Notes: a model not told the origin generated them from the sequence alone. 34,252 bases of DNA from Hyphomonas sp. BRH_c22 (GCF_000961795.1 NZ_LADU01000034.1:1-34252); one strand, 5' to 3'; numbered from the stretch's first letter, positions 1 to 7,922 are shown. Translations and numbers: made by a program.

Positions 1-10
1 GGAGACCAGC

Positions 11-36
11 GGGGCGCGCGCCTGATGGCGCGCCCC
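11..36. other. GC-rich hairpin upstream of parB-like gene
   Basis: GGGGCGCGC at 11-19 is perfectly complementary to GCGCGCCCC at 28-36, with an 8-nt loop. No T tract follows, so it is not a clear terminator. It may be the end of an upstream gene cut by the window or a leader structure of the parB-like mRNA. Confidence 0.4.
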
Positions 37-73
37 CAATCCACAAGCCAATCAATCAACAAGGAGCCAGATC

Positions 74-1846
74 ATGGCCCAGCCCATTCTCAAAACCATC
101 CCCCTGTCCGAGCTTCGGATTTCAAAACTCAACATGCGCCACAGCCGCAAGAAGCCGGACGTGTCCGACATCCTGCCGTCCATCCGCGAGAGCGGAATCC
201 GGCAGACGCTCTTGGTCCGCAAAGAGGGCGATCATTATGGCGTCGTCGCCGGACGGCGGCGCTATTTCGCTCTCAAAGAGATCGAGAAAGAGACGGGCGA
301 TACCCCGCTTGTGCCTTGCGCGATCATGGCCGAGAACGACGCCGCGAGCGCCATCGCCGCCTCTGTCATCGAGAATGTCGGACGCCTGCCAGCCTCCGAA
401 ATGGAGCAATACACCGCCTTCAAGCGCCTGCACGATGAAGGGCGAGGCGTGGACGAAATTGCCGCCTTTTTTGGCGTCACAGACCTTCTGGTGCGCCGCG
501 TTCTGGCGCTCGCCTCGCTCGCAGACCCGATCCGAAAACTCTACGCCGAGGACGAGATCGACCGCGAGACGATCCGCGCCCTGACGCTCGCCACGCCAGA
601 CCAGCAGGCCGAATGGCTGCGGCTCTACGAGAGCGAGGACGAACGCGCACCGCGAGGCCGCAACTGCAAGGCTTGGATCACCGGCGGGGCGGTCATCACC
701 ACCGACAAGGCGCTGTTCGACATCGCCGACTATGACGGCCAGATCACCGCCGACCTGTTCGGCGAGCATGGCGTGTTTGCCGATCCCGACGCCTTCTGGA
801 AGGCGCAGTCAGCCGCCGTGGCGCAGCGCATCGAGACTTACATTGCAGACGGCTGGAAGGATGTCATTTGCCTTGAGCGCGGGGCGTTCTTCCATCGCTG
901 GGACCACCAGACGCGTACGAAGAAGCAAGGTGGCAAGGTCTACGTCGAGCTACGCCATGACGGCACCGTGACCTTCCATGAGGGCTATGTCTCACAGGCC
1001 GAGGCGCGACGGATGGAGACGGCGAAGAAGGGCGATGACGATGCGCCTGCCGCGCCCGTCAAACCGGAAATGTCCGGCCCGCTGGCGGAATACATTCTCC
1101 TGCATCGTCATGGCGCAGCGTCGGCAAGCCTTGCGGGCCAGCCTGCCATCGCGCTGCGCCTGATGGTTGCCCACGCCATGACCGGCAGCGCGCTCTGGCA
1201 AGTCCGCACCCATGAATGCACAAGCCGCAAGGAGGAGACACGCGCGAGCCTTCAAGGCTCGAAAGCCGCCGCAGAGATGGAAGAAAAGCGTGCTCGCATC
1301 GCGGCCCTGTTCGAGGCGTTTGGCGTGCGCGGCGAGGCGCGGCGCAACACAGACGCCTACCGCCTTAGCGAAATCTTCGCCGCCTTGCTGGCCATGTCAG
1401 ACGAGGAAGTCATGGAGGTGCTGGCCTTTACGATGGCGCAGACGCTGGAAGCAGGCGGGCCGGTTGTCGAGGCCGTACTGCATGTCTGCGAGACGGACTT
1501 ATCCGAACATTGGAAGCCGGACGCGGCCTTCTTCGACCTGTTGCGCGACAAGCGCGCAATCAATGCCATGGTCGCTGACATCGGCTCGAGATCGCTGGCG
1601 GAAAGCTGCGCCAGCGACACCGCCAAGGTCCAGAAAGCCATCATCGGCAACCGGATCATGGGCCATGGATGCGAGCCCAATCGCGACTGGCGGCCCGCAT
1701 GGATGCAGGTGCCGCCAGCCCGCCTTGTCGAGGGGGCAGGCTCACCGCCCGCAGACGCATGGGCACGGATTGCGGGCCTGTTCGAGCGCGGAGAACACAT
1801 TGATGGAGCCGGGACGCAAGCCTTCGATCAGCCACACGCCGCCTGA
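74..1846 (+). CDS. ParB/RepB/Spo0J-family partition-like protein
   Basis: This 590-aa protein carries the ParB nuclease/CTPase fold in its first ~110 residues: an IPLSELRIS start, the arginine patch VVAGRRRYFAL near residues 56-66, and an ENVGRLPASEMEQY segment matching the ENxxR box. A helix-turn-helix follows (about residues 125-150, VDEIAAFFGVTDLLVRRVL). The remaining ~400 residues form the long extension usual for ParB-like proteins of plasmids and ICEs; chromosomal ParB is about 300 residues. The start is set by AAGGAG 7 nt upstream of the ATG. ParB proteins bind parS sites and act with a ParA ATPase in DNA segregation, but no ParA or parS is visible here, so this copy may instead be a KorB-like regulator. 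A strong terminator overlaps its stop codon. Confidence 0.88.
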   Translation: MAQPILKTIPLSELRISKLNMRHSRKKPDVSDILPSIRESGIRQTLLVRKEGDHYGVVAGRRRYFALKEIEKETGDTPLVPCAIMAENDAASAIAASVIENVGRLPASEMEQYTAFKRLHDEGRGVDEIAAFFGVTDLLVRRVLALASLADPIRKLYAEDEIDRETIRALTLATPDQQAEWLRLYESEDERAPRGRNCKAWITGGAVITTDKALFDIADYDGQITADLFGEHGVFADPDAFWKAQSAAVAQRIETYIADGWKDVICLERGAFFHRWDHQTRTKKQGGKVYVELRHDGTVTFHEGYVSQAEARRMETAKKGDDDAPAAPVKPEMSGPLAEYILLHRHGAASASLAGQPAIALRLMVAHAMTGSALWQVRTHECTSRKEETRASLQGSKAAAEMEEKRARIAALFEAFGVRGEARRNTDAYRLSEIFAALLAMSDEEVMEVLAFTMAQTLEAGGPVVEAVLHVCETDLSEHWKPDAAFFDLLRDKRAINAMVADIGSRSLAESCASDTAKVQKAIIGNRIMGHGCEPNRDWRPAWMQVPPARLVEGAGSPPADAWARIAGLFERGEHIDGAGTQAFDQPHAA

Positions 1847-1882
1847 CCTTTCAGTCTCCTCGTCAGGCGGCTCTTCAATTTT
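1838..1882 (+). terminator. Rho-independent terminator after parB-like gene
   Basis: GCCGCCTGAC (1838-1847) and GTCAGGCGGC (1862-1871) form a perfect 10-bp stem with a 14-nt loop, followed by a T-rich tail ending in TTTT at 1879-1882. The parB-like stop codon (1844-1846) lies inside the first arm. It would also shield the convergent low-GC genes from read-through. Confidence 0.7.
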
Positions 1883-1967
1883 GTCCTGAGACAGCAATCG
1901 GCTGACAGTTGGACGTGCTACTGAACGCGCGCCAATCCCAAAGTCACTTAATGAAGAGAAAGCCAAA

Positions 1968-2789
1968 TCATCCAACGTAGTCGCCGCGTTGAATTGTTTT
2001 GTTTTTGATTAGGTATTCGTAGGCGTCTTTCGTCACTCCACGGCATTCTGAACTCAATCCCGTGGAGCCATAGTCGGCAGTGAGCAATGCGTCGTGCATA
2101 CGATAGAGGATGTATTCGCGAAGCTGACACATTCGCTTTTGGTCGTACGAACAGAGGAAGCCGTGCAGCATTAACTCAGCCTTTTTGTAAGCATCGTCAT
2201 CTATCGGCACACTGATCTTCTGCTGAATGAAATCAGCCGGATAGAGTTGCAAATACTCTCTTGCAGTCGGGTAGTTTTCGAGTTCATCGAAGAGCCTAAT
2301 ATTATCAAGTTCATTGAAAAAATGGAACTCAAACAGCGGATTGGCACCAAGCGCAAAGCCCCAACTGCCTTCTGGAAGACCAAATGAAACCTCCACAATT
2401 CGCATAGCGATATCATGCTCATCGCTTCTCCGGTCGAAGTCAGCTATGAGCTTTTCTCGGATGCCATTTCGATAGTTCCCAGTCATAGCTTCAGCGAAGA
2501 CAATCTCTTGATCGATCTCGTCCCGAATGAATAGGCGGTCTTTTTCCAAGTCCAAGTCTCTCGCCACCAGAAGGTCTTGGAGTCCCTCCCAGTAGCGGAT
2601 CCTTTTGAACAATATGCGGGCGCGATTCAGATAAGGTGAAGGATCGCCACGCTCCGCGATGGATTGGGTGTAGAACGTAAATGCTGTTTTGAAATCGCCG
2701 TTGTTTGCAGCATGAACCCCTTGCTCAAACAATTCTTTTCCCTTGTGGTAGTCACGAACCTTGCGCTTGATGAACTTATCCAACCACAT
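1968..2789 (-). CDS. Hypothetical protein with N-terminal TPR-like repeats
   Basis: About 273 aa, with no recognised catalytic motif. Residues ~15-80 look like two tetratricopeptide-type helix hairpins (GVHAANNGDFKTAFTFYTQS, then PYLNRARILFKRIRYWEGL), suggesting a protein-interaction scaffold. The rest is acidic and mixed. The start is placed at the second of two adjacent ATGs because AGGGGG lies 5 nt upstream of it; the first ATG (2792) is only 2 nt from that site. Base composition differs sharply from the backbone: 21 of 60 bases at 2281-2340 are G or C, against 43 of 60 at 601-660 in the parB-like gene. It lies 45 nt downstream of the other unknown gene on the same strand, so the two are probably co-transcribed cargo. 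Function unknown; anti-phage or toxin-antitoxin roles are possible but unsupported. Confidence 0.65.
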   Translation of the reverse strand: MWLDKFIKRKVRDYHKGKELFEQGVHAANNGDFKTAFTFYTQSIAERGDPSPYLNRARILFKRIRYWEGLQDLLVARDLDLEKDRLFIRDEIDQEIVFAEAMTGNYRNGIREKLIADFDRRSDEHDIAMRIVEVSFGLPEGSWGFALGANPLFEFHFFNELDNIRLFDELENYPTAREYLQLYPADFIQQKISVPIDDDAYKKAELMLHGFLCSYDQKRMCQLREYILYRMHDALLTADYGSTGLSSECRGVTKDAYEYLIKNKTIQRGDYVG

Positions 2790-2834
2790 CATTTCCCCCT
2801 AAATCCACCGGCACACTGCCATAAACTAGCCTAC

Positions 2835-3314
2835 TTATTTCTCGACTATTTTTCCATCTGTGGTAATCCACATTCCGTCACTTAAATATACCGCCTCATC
2901 ATTCTCACTAACCGAAAATTCGTCGTATAGCGCAAGCATTTCCGCCAGAGCCAAGACTTGAACATCGGTTATGCCCAGGGTGAGCAGAACGGTTGATGCC
3001 AGATGAACCAGTTCTTCGCGGTCAACGCGATCAAGTGGAATGGGTGTTTCGATGTAGGATCGTTGGGCGTGATCCTCTTTAAGTGTGGGATGGAGCCCCG
3101 CATCTTCTAGAACTCTAGCTGTCGCGGCGGTCAGTGTTTTTTGGTCCTCGAACGCCCTGTAACCGCCGCAGTTTTCAGACGCCGTCGCGGTCATAAGCCT
3201 TGCTCCGTGCTTATCGAAGATCAAGCGAAAGAAGACATAAGGCTTTGAGCAAATCCGGTATTCTTCCTGATCTGCTGAGAGCTTTCGAGAAGGCTCAATA
3301 TCTGGCATGTGCAT
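2835..3314 (-). CDS. Hypothetical protein, low-GC cargo gene
   Basis: 159 aa, not recognised. It has no signal peptide or membrane segment. Two parts stand out: an N-terminal region with KPYVFFRLIFDKHGARLM, and an acidic C-terminal half ending in YLSDGMWITTDGKIVEK. The start could be ATG 3314 or an in-frame ATG two codons later (3308); a GGA before the second is only weak support. It is first in a likely two-gene unit with the TPR-like gene and runs opposite to the conjugation genes. Together with its lower GC this suggests acquired cargo between the parB-like gene and DUF736. Confidence 0.6.
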   Translation of the reverse strand: MHMPDIEPSRKLSADQEEYRICSKPYVFFRLIFDKHGARLMTATASENCGGYRAFEDQKTLTAATARVLEDAGLHPTLKEDHAQRSYIETPIPLDRVDREELVHLASTVLLTLGITDVQVLALAEMLALYDEFSVSENDEAVYLSDGMWITTDGKIVEK

Positions 3315-3669
3315 TCCATTGAATTACTTTAGGTCCCAATCAAGCTACATCGCCTTTTGTGTTACGTCGAGCTATCCAGAACGTCGGCCAGCGCCGCTTC
3401 ATCCGTTTCCACCTGATGCACTCCGAACCCCTTGTTCCCGTCTCATGCCGTGTGACCTGGACGACGCCTGTCGGGCCTTGAAACCGGCCATTCAAGAAAA
3501 CTTCCCCGCCGCTGCGCGGCTCCTCGCGGACCAAGTTTTCTTGCCTGTCCGGTGCTCCACTACGTTTCGCCCGCGAGCGGTTCAGGCCCGCCCTGCGCCG
3601 TCCTTTCGGTCCGGCGTCGACGGGGACAAGGGGTCCTCTCAGACACATGGAAACGAAAGGAACCACACC
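3315..3669. other. Non-coding leader upstream of DUF736
   Basis: No convincing gene lies in these 355 bases; open frames on both strands lack family features or ribosome sites. The stretch is GC-rich from about 3375 on and contains small inverted repeats: CTTGAA (3477-3482) with TTCAAG (3491-3496), and GCCGC-TGC-GCGGC shortly downstream. Such long leaders before DUF736 may hold a promoter and operator for the DUF736 gene. No clear -35/-10 pair was seen. The promoter for the minus-strand gene starting at 3314 should also lie in the first ~80 bases. Confidence 0.4.
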
Positions 3670-3993
3670 ATGGCCAACGCACTCGGATATGTCTCTGAGA
3701 CCAAGACCGGCTTCGAAGGCGCTCTTGCAATGATGAACCTCTCGGCTGCCATCCGCATCGAGAAGAATGCGGAGAAAGCCGCCGACGGACAGCCCGACTA
3801 CCGCATCTTCGCCGGCGAAACCTCGACCGAAATCGGCGGCGGGTGGCTTCGCAAAGCCAAGGCTTCAGGCCGCGAATATGTCTCGATCACGCTCGCAGAC
3901 CCGCAGATCGGCCCGCGCAAGATTTACGCGAACCTCGCCCCCGTGAAAGGCAAAAAGGGCCGTCACGTGATCCTCTGGAACCCGCGGGATTAG
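3670..3993 (+). CDS. DUF736 family protein
   Basis: 107 aa, matching the usual ~100-aa length of DUF736. The family pattern is visible: MANALGYVSETKTGFEGAL at the start, a central PDYRIFAGE, the GGGWLRKAKASGREYVSITL core, and a C-terminal LAPVKGKKGRHVILWNP. The start is chosen at ATG 3670, preceded by AAAGGA, because the family begins with this methionine; the frame stays open upstream but its translation there is not family-like. DUF736 genes are a consistent part of alphaproteobacterial conjugative elements. Their biochemical role is not established, although the small beta-rich form suggests nucleic-acid or regulatory binding. A terminator follows 24 nt after the stop. Confidence 0.9.
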   Translation: MANALGYVSETKTGFEGALAMMNLSAAIRIEKNAEKAADGQPDYRIFAGETSTEIGGGWLRKAKASGREYVSITLADPQIGPRKIYANLAPVKGKKGRHVILWNPRD

Positions 3994-4016
3994 GGGTCCG
4001 ATCCATCGCCAATGAG

Positions 4017-4048
4017 CCGCTCCGGAGATCACCTTCGGGGCGGTTTTT
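4017..4048 (+). terminator. Rho-independent terminator after DUF736
   Basis: CCGCTCCG (4017-4024) pairs with CGGGGCGG (4036-4043), 8 bp with one T-G wobble and an 11-nt loop, followed directly by TTTTTGTGTTT. It separates DUF736 from the DUF2285 gene. Confidence 0.75.
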
Positions 4049-4143
4049 GTGTTTGCTTTCATGCCAACAGCTCCTCGCCTAGCCCGCGTGTTGGCACGCA
4101 TTTTGCTCTTGAAGATTGAAGAAGGCCCAAGGATTTTCAGCGT

Positions 4144-4983
4144 TTGAATGCAGACGACTACGCCTATCTCAAGAACGTGACGCTGGGCAGCTGGGCCTGG
4201 GAATTCGCCCGCCGCTGGCCCGATTATGCAAACGCGCATGCCGATCATTGCGACGGCGCTTTGACGCGAACGAGCCGACCCTGCGGCATGGAAATCCTTG
4301 AGCTCTCGAGGCCCGAACCGGATGCGGCGCGTTTTGGTCTTTCCTTCTTCGTCAGCCCCCGACGCAGCTGTCTCGATGCCCCGATCTTCTGGACCGAAGA
4401 GGCCAATCATCGGGTGACCACTGTGGATGTCCGCGCGGTTGAACCGAGCCTTCGGGATCGCTGCCTTGAGGGCCTGTTCAACCTTTCGCGGCTGACCTGT
4501 CGCCGGTCGCTCTTCATCGATCATGACGGCACGCAGCACCTTCGGATCGTCTATTGCAAGCGCACAATCCAGCTGCGCTGCGAGGGCGACAGCTTGCTTC
4601 TGGGCGATGTTGATTTGCGTTTCATGCTGCGATTTTTCGGGCCCGTTGACGCGAAGGTGGAGACGCTTCGCAGGCTGAAAATGGTCTATGAAGGCTTCCT
4701 TCCCGAGCCGCCTGCAGGCCCGCAATGGACCAGCACCGCCCTTGGCTTGCGTGATGCCTTGATCGCCCTCGATGTTCACCTTGAAGGCGGCTCCCATCGT
4801 GACGCGGCGATGGTGATTTACGGCGAAGAGGATGGGAGCGAGCGTTATAAATCGCCTGATGAGAGCGTGCGAAACCGCATGCGCAGGCTCCGCAAGAAAG
4901 GCCTCTCCCTGATGCAGGGCGGCTATCTCGATCTGATGACTCCAGCCCGGTCTGAAGGGGGATCGCTGGCCGCCACCGGCTGA
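4144..4983 (+). CDS. DUF2285 domain protein with N-terminal transcriptional-regulator-like domain
   Basis: 279 aa. The N-terminus (DDYAYLKNVTLGSWAWEFARR, residues 4-24) is the short domain normally found at the start of DUF2285 proteins. The C-terminal ~90 residues fit DUF2285: ALIALDVHLEGGSHRDAAM, followed by an arginine-rich RNRMRRLRKKGLSLMQGGYLDL, consistent with a helix-turn-helix DNA-binding fold. The gene must start at TTG 4144: an in-frame stop lies at 4117-4119 and no ATG or GTG follows before the conserved N-terminus. AAGGA at 4129-4133 is a suitable ribosome site. The family is found beside conjugation genes in alphaproteobacteria and is presumed to regulate transfer or excision. 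It is followed by the small HTH gene after 74 nt. Confidence 0.85.
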   Translation: MNADDYAYLKNVTLGSWAWEFARRWPDYANAHADHCDGALTRTSRPCGMEILELSRPEPDAARFGLSFFVSPRRSCLDAPIFWTEEANHRVTTVDVRAVEPSLRDRCLEGLFNLSRLTCRRSLFIDHDGTQHLRIVYCKRTIQLRCEGDSLLLGDVDLRFMLRFFGPVDAKVETLRRLKMVYEGFLPEPPAGPQWTSTALGLRDALIALDVHLEGGSHRDAAMVIYGEEDGSERYKSPDESVRNRMRRLRKKGLSLMQGGYLDLMTPARSEGGSLAATG

Positions 4984-5057
4984 ACGATCCCCCTGAAATC
5001 TTGCAAGCTGTGCTGATCTTTCCCCGGTCCCGAAGCGACCGGAAAGGACAGATCACA

Positions 5058-5285
5058 ATGACAGACACACATGAAAATGGCGGGCGCAAGAGCCCGTTCT
5101 TACGCGCTCAGGAAGCCGCAGATTATCTCGGGCTGACCCGTTCAACTCTTGAGCATTATCGCTGGATCGGAGGCGGGCCGAGCTACCGCAAACATGGTGG
5201 ACTCGTCTTCTATCACATCGATGATCTCATCGAATGGTCCGAGCGCAGAAAGTTCAAGGATAGCGCGACACGGGTGCGGCCGTGA
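5058..5285 (+). CDS. Excisionase-like helix-turn-helix DNA-binding protein
   Basis: 75 aa. A MerR/excisionase-type winged helix-turn-helix fills residues ~12-65: FLRAQEAADYLGLTRSTLEH, then YRWIGGGPSYRKHGGLVFYH and DLIEWSERRK. This is the HTH_17 pattern in which a short helix recognises DNA and the wing carries R/K residues. The start at ATG 5058 is supported by AAAGGA about 9 nt upstream; an earlier in-frame start at 5001 would add residues not typical of the family. Its stop overlaps the GTG start of the TraF-like peptidase by 4 nt, suggesting coupled translation. In related elements such proteins act as excision or transfer regulators, which is the likely role here. Confidence 0.85.
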   Translation: MTDTHENGGRKSPFLRAQEAADYLGLTRSTLEHYRWIGGGPSYRKHGGLVFYHIDDLIEWSERRKFKDSATRVRP

Positions 5286-5782
5286 GGCGAAGATCGGCTC
5301 TTATCCTCACGGGCCTCGCCATCGCGATGATGGGTGCAGCAAGCGTTCTGGTCGATCAGAACCGGCTCATCTGGAACCGCACGGAAAGCGCGCCTATTGG
5401 CCTCTACTGGCGGAGCGACGGCCCGCTCACCCTGAACGGGTGGGCCGTCGTCTCTGCCAGCTCAGAGGCCGCAAGATGGACTTCTGAAAACGGATTTACA
5501 GGCACGGACTGGCCATTGGTGAAGCGGATTGCAGCGCTTCCCGGCGATGAAATCTGCCGCGAAAACGAGACCATCCTGATCAATCAGACGCAAGTTGCCG
5601 AAGTGATTTTGCACGCGCCCGGCGGCCTCAGTTTACCGCGCTGGCAGGGCTGTCATGTGCTCCAGGACGGCGAGGTTTTTCTCCTTAATGAGCATCCCCG
5701 ATCCCTCGATGGGCGCTATTTCGGGATCATGCAGGACAGCGATCTCGAGGGTGTGGCGACCCTGCTGTGGAAACAGCGATGA
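5282..5782 (+). CDS. traF: TraF-like S26 signal peptidase of conjugative transfer
   Basis: 166 aa. A hydrophobic N-terminal segment (about residues 5-23) anchors it in the inner membrane. The serine-lysine dyad of peptidase family S26 is visible: SAPIGLYW with the serine near residue 36, and LVKRIAALPGDEIC with the lysine near residue 80. A C-terminal LDGRYFGIM matches the conserved SxDSRxxG-type box. In RP4-like systems TraF matures and cyclises the TrbC pilin; trbC lies further along at 29623, so this enzyme probably processes it. Translation starts with GTG, overlapping the upstream HTH gene by 4 nt. The repeat-rich region and relaxase follow. Confidence 0.88.
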   Translation: MRRRSALILTGLAIAMMGAASVLVDQNRLIWNRTESAPIGLYWRSDGPLTLNGWAVVSASSEAARWTSENGFTGTDWPLVKRIAALPGDEICRENETILINQTQVAEVILHAPGGLSLPRWQGCHVLQDGEVFLLNEHPRSLDGRYFGIMQDSDLEGVATLLWKQR

Positions 5783-5793
5783 CCGGCGATCTC

Positions 5794-5805
5794 GCAAGCG
5801 CTTGC
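5794..5805. repeat. Perfect 12-bp palindrome GCAAGCGCTTGC
   Basis: GCAAGC and GCTTGC are contiguous inverted halves. Two direct copies of GCAAGGA follow within 15 nt. The position between traF and the relaxase fits an operator for a small dimeric regulator or an accessory site of oriT. Confidence 0.5.
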
Positions 5806-5857
5806 AAGGATTGGCAAGGAATGGATGTGCGGACCCGGAGGGCAAGATTAAAGGGTT

Positions 5858-5975
5858 GGCGCCCTCGGCCCCTTAACCCCTTGTCTGCACATCATTTTTT
5901 TGGCGCCTCTTGCAAAACCTTGTGGCGCCCTCTTTTTAGAAAAACCTATATATCACAAGGGGTTGAGAGGGCGCC
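5858..5975. repeat. Iteron-like direct and inverted repeats before the relaxase
   Basis: GGCGCC occurs four times (5858, 5902, 5924, 5970). The left arm runs GGCGCCCTC (5858-5866), an 8-nt spacer, then AACCCCTTGT (5875-5884). The right arm is its inverted copy: ACAAGGGGTT (5955-5964), one base, then AGAGGGCGCC (5966-5975). A third, degenerate copy runs GGCGCCTC (5902-5909) to AACCTTGT (5916-5923) and is followed at once by GGCGCCCTCT (5924-5933). This is a clustered binding-site array. Confidence 0.65.
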
Positions 5976-5990
5976 AGAGGCGTTTTCGCC

Positions 5991-7922
5991 ATGAGCGGGG
6001 AGGATGAATTCACCCCGCGCCTTGGGCGCCTGCGCGATGCTGGAGCCACAGGCGGCAGGCGGTTCAGGGCCGAGCTCAAACGCGCCGCGCGGCGACTGTC
6101 TTCAAGGCCCGGCAAGTCCGCTTTCAGCGGGGCTCAGATGGCCCGTGGCAGCGGCGCGGGACGGGCAAGCCAGTTTCGCCAGACGCCGCACCCGAAATTT
6201 CGCATGCGGCGCGTCGTGGTGAAACTCCACATAGCACGCGCTGGGCAAGGCCTCGGCCAGGCCGCCTTCAGAGCCCATCTTCGATACATCCAGCGCGACG
6301 GTGTCGACCGGGACGGCGAAGGCGGTGAACTCTATGGCCGGGACGCAAACAGAATGGACGGGTCCCTGTTCGAAGAGCGCAGCGCCGCTGACCGCCATCA
6401 GTTTCGCTTCATCGTGTCGCCCGAGGACGCCTCAGAACTCGGCGACATGAAAGAGACCGTGCGCGCCCTGATGGCGCAGGCCGAAAAGGATCTCGGCACA
6501 AGGCTCGACTGGGTCGCCGTCGATCACCACAATACCGGCCATCCCCACACCCATATCGTCGTGCGCGGCAAGGATCAGATGGGACGCGATCTGGTCATCG
6601 CCCGCGATTATCTGACCGAGGGCCTTCGCGAGCGCGCCAGCGCGATCGTGTCAGATGAACTCGGCCCCCGCCGCGATCTCGAGATTGCCCGCGCTCAGGA
6701 ACGCGACGTCACAGCGGGCCGGCTGACACGGCTCGATAGGAAGATCGAACGGCTTGCGCGAAACGGCGACATGACACGGCCTGAGGCCTTTAAGAAACTG
6801 AGCCGGTTTGAGCGTGCGCTGATCCAGCGAAGGCTGAAGCATTTGCGAGGGCTGGGACTTGCGTCCGCGCGCGGCGATGGAGCCTTCGCGCTTGAAGAGG
6901 GCTGGAAGGACCGGCTTCAGGCCATTGGCCGCGACGGTGACCGCATCCGTGAAATCGCCGCCGCCTTCAATACAGGCGACGGCCTCTCTGGCAGGGTCTA
7001 TGATCCGGGCCATGAACATACCCGCGCGGTTGTCGGACGGGTCGTCACCGACGGCCCCGAGGACGAACCTCGCAATCGCCGCTATCTCATCCTCGAAGCC
7101 CTCGATGGCGAGCGCTGGCATGTCAGCCTCGGTGAGACCCTGCCGGGCGCCGTGCCGCCGAAAGATGCTGTGGTGGAGATTTCGCCCGCAGCCGGGGCCG
7201 CGCGCGCCTCCGACAGGACCATTGCCCGCATCGCCGCGTTGAATGGAGGGATGTATTCTGAAGCGTCGCACGAGGCTTTCGATCCCGCATCACGGCCAGA
7301 CTATCGCCTTGCCCATATCCGCCGCCTCGAAGCTATGCGGCGGGCAGGCCTCGTGACCCGTGATCCAGACGGTCGTTTTGCGATTGGTGCCGATTATCTG
7401 GCCAAGGCCGCAAGCTTCGAAACCGCACGCACCGGCGGCGTGCGGCTGGAGGTGAAATCCTGGCTGTCTGTTGAAGCGCAGATCGAGCGGCACGCACCTG
7501 TCTGGCTGGACGGCGTGGATCACGGAAGTCTGACGGGCAAAGGGTTTGGCCAGGAAACCGCATCAGCGCTCAGCGCGAGGCGCGCCTTTCTGGAGCGTGA
7601 AGGCTGGCTCGGAGAGGATGGTCAATTGAAGCCCGGCATGAGGGACCGTCTCGCCGCCGAAGAACTGAAATCCGCCGCTAATGGAATTGAAGGCAAAGGC
7701 GCATTCCTGAAACTCGAAGACGGCATGGCTATCAGCGGTGTCTATGAGCGTCCCGTGGACCTTGCCCAGGGCCGGTTCGCTCTGGTGGTGCGCGCGAAGG
7801 AATTTACCCTCGTCCCCTGGCGACCTGAACTGGAGCGCTATCGCGGCGCGGAAATCAGCGTGAAAGCCCGCGCAGGCGGCCTCGACTGGAGCGTGGGCCG
7901 TGCGAGGGGGATTGGGCGGTGA
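5991..7922 (+). CDS. VirD2-like relaxase with DUF3363
   Basis: 643 aa. After an Arg-rich N-terminal tail (residues ~1-70), the relaxase domain contains HLRYIQRDG near residues 95-103, whose tyrosine is the likely nicking residue, and HHNTGHPHTHIVVRG near 178-192, the histidine cluster that binds the metal. The C-terminal ~400 residues match DUF3363, which accompanies this relaxase type in alphaproteobacteria. The enzyme should nick oriT, stay covalently attached to the 5' end and pilot the strand through the TraG/Trb channel. The start is ATG 5991, immediately after the repeat array, with a weak AGAGG ribosome site. In related elements the coupling-protein gene tends to follow closely; here 18 kb of cargo lies in between. 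It converges with the HNH gene across a 25-nt gap. Confidence 0.92.
   Translation: MSGEDEFTPRLGRLRDAGATGGRRFRAELKRAARRLSSRPGKSAFSGAQMARGSGAGRASQFRQTPHPKFRMRRVVVKLHIARAGQGLGQAAFRAHLRYIQRDGVDRDGEGGELYGRDANRMDGSLFEERSAADRHQFRFIVSPEDASELGDMKETVRALMAQAEKDLGTRLDWVAVDHHNTGHPHTHIVVRGKDQMGRDLVIARDYLTEGLRERASAIVSDELGPRRDLEIARAQERDVTAGRLTRLDRKIERLARNGDMTRPEAFKKLSRFERALIQRRLKHLRGLGLASARGDGAFALEEGWKDRLQAIGRDGDRIREIAAAFNTGDGLSGRVYDPGHEHTRAVVGRVVTDGPEDEPRNRRYLILEALDGERWHVSLGETLPGAVPPKDAVVEISPAAGAARASDRTIARIAALNGGMYSEASHEAFDPASRPDYRLAHIRRLEAMRRAGLVTRDPDGRFAIGADYLAKAASFETARTGGVRLEVKSWLSVEAQIERHAPVWLDGVDHGSLTGKGFGQETASALSARRAFLEREGWLGEDGQLKPGMRDRLAAEELKSAANGIEGKGAFLKLEDGMAISGVYERPVDLAQGRFALVVRAKEFTLVPWRPELERYRGAEISVKARAGGLDWSVGRARGIGR

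Larger units (their letters stand above)
5783..5990. other. Repeat-rich intergenic region, candidate oriT
   Basis: These 208 bases hold no gene. They lie directly before the relaxase, where origins of transfer often sit. Their features are a 12-bp palindrome at 5794-5805, a set of GGCGCC-centred repeats at 5858-5975, and an A/T-rich tract near 5890-5955 containing T runs and TATATAT (5947-5953). Relaxase operons are often autoregulated, so the repeats could be relaxase or accessory-protein binding sites, operators, or both. The nick site cannot be located from sequence alone. Confidence 0.5.

Noticed and set aside
1742..1975. 77-codon minus-strand frame at the end of the parB-like gene
   Set aside because: Half of it is antisense to the parB-like gene and it crosses that gene's terminator hairpin; no homology is recognisable. 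A decayed gene remnant cannot be excluded.
3865..4797. 310-codon minus-strand open frame across DUF736 and the DUF2285 gene
   Set aside because: Both plus-strand genes have clear family signatures, and this frame crosses the terminator between them.
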